A DNA stretch of 64,000 nt from DT-110 sp964342305 (GTDB taxonomy: Bacteria; Bacteroidota; Bacteroidia; Chitinophagales; Saprospiraceae): positions 50,181 through 114,180 of the forward strand of contig CAYFGK010000002.1 in NCBI GenBank assembly GCA_964342305.1, read 5' to 3'. Both the position numbers and the translations under genes were made by a program. The stretch's first letter is position 1, and the number at the start of each line of letters is the position of its first letter. Of this stretch, positions 63,897 to 64,000 are shown in pieces. The notes below the pieces were generated by a model, which saw only the letters and a program-made list of their open reading frames with translations, made no database searches and had not been told where the DNA came from.

Positions 63897-64000
63897 ATGA
63901 GTAGAACGGTTGAAGTGGGGGAGGGGTTGCTTTTTTTGAATGATGAATTAGGACTGTACGAAACTTGAATGATTGTGCTTTTTGGGCAAAACCCACCCTC

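Noticed and set aside
63985..64000. Third copy of the 149-bp repeat at the window end
   Set aside because: Only about ten bases (AAAACCCACC) are available, which is too little to call.

Overview
The window looks like a chromosomal segment of a Bacteroidota bacterium, most likely Saprospiria (Lewinella-like). The clues are two proteins with type IX secretion (T9SS) C-terminal sorting domains, DUF4199, LruC-type lipoproteins, tandem DUF4097 proteins, bacillithiol genes (ypdA, bshB1) and a promoter of the form TTG-N20-TAnnnTTG. No phage, plasmid or rRNA genes are visible, and there is one intact tRNA (Ala-GGC). The taxonomic call is an inference from gene content.

Layout. 1-6.4 kb: the end of a tsaC-like gene, a secreted M23 peptidase, a D-aminoacylase-like lipoprotein, an M24 peptidase and a coiled-coil protein. 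6.8-8.2 kb: DUF4199 and a TetR regulator. 8.7-16.5 kb: a four-gene operon (EAD11-like adaptor, iSTAND-like protein, MoxR AAA+ ATPase, and a 1774-residue membrane protein with a vWA-like domain and an FGE-sulfatase-like C-terminus) that resembles MoxR-vWA conflict systems. 16.7-20 kb: a repeat-rich stretch with a DUF559 nuclease-like gene, an MFS/MarR pair and two identical 149-bp repeats. 20-22.6 kb: a BlaI/M56 sensor pair with clear operators. 23.4-28.1 kb: egtB-egtD (ergothioneine) followed by a beta-helix/cytochrome c lipoprotein pair. 28.4-37.5 kb: DUF427, a sigma/anti-sigma/DUF4097 operon and two paralogous LruC proteins. 37.9-51.7 kb: priA, an aldo/keto reductase, tRNA-Ala with a broken duplicate beside it, M1, S9 and M43 peptidases, ypdA and a polyprenyl synthase. 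51.7-56.5 kb: a tightly coupled operon of geranylgeranyl reductase, ferredoxin, plant-VTE3-like methyltransferase, gamma-tocopherol-methyltransferase-like protein, homogentisate-prenyltransferase-like UbiA and Tag. 56.6-64 kb: a 33-codon ORF, GNAT, acylphosphatase, MtfA, an AraC regulator with membrane segments, an amidohydrolase and bshB1.

Two points stand out. First, the 52-56 kb operon encodes most of a tocopherol-type (prenylated, methylated benzoquinol) pathway, which is unexpected in a non-photosynthetic Bacteroidota. With ergothioneine and bacillithiol genes in the same window, it suggests heavy investment in low-molecular-weight antioxidants. Second, the non-coding DNA holds several structured repeat families: a ~105-bp three-hairpin element in two copies with compensatory stem changes, a ~190-bp three-hairpin family in four places, a DUF559-associated repeat in three copies, and a very short T-tract plus mini-hairpin motif found at about 27 sites in both coding and non-coding DNA.

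All family names come from recognition of sequence motifs by eye. No database search was possible.
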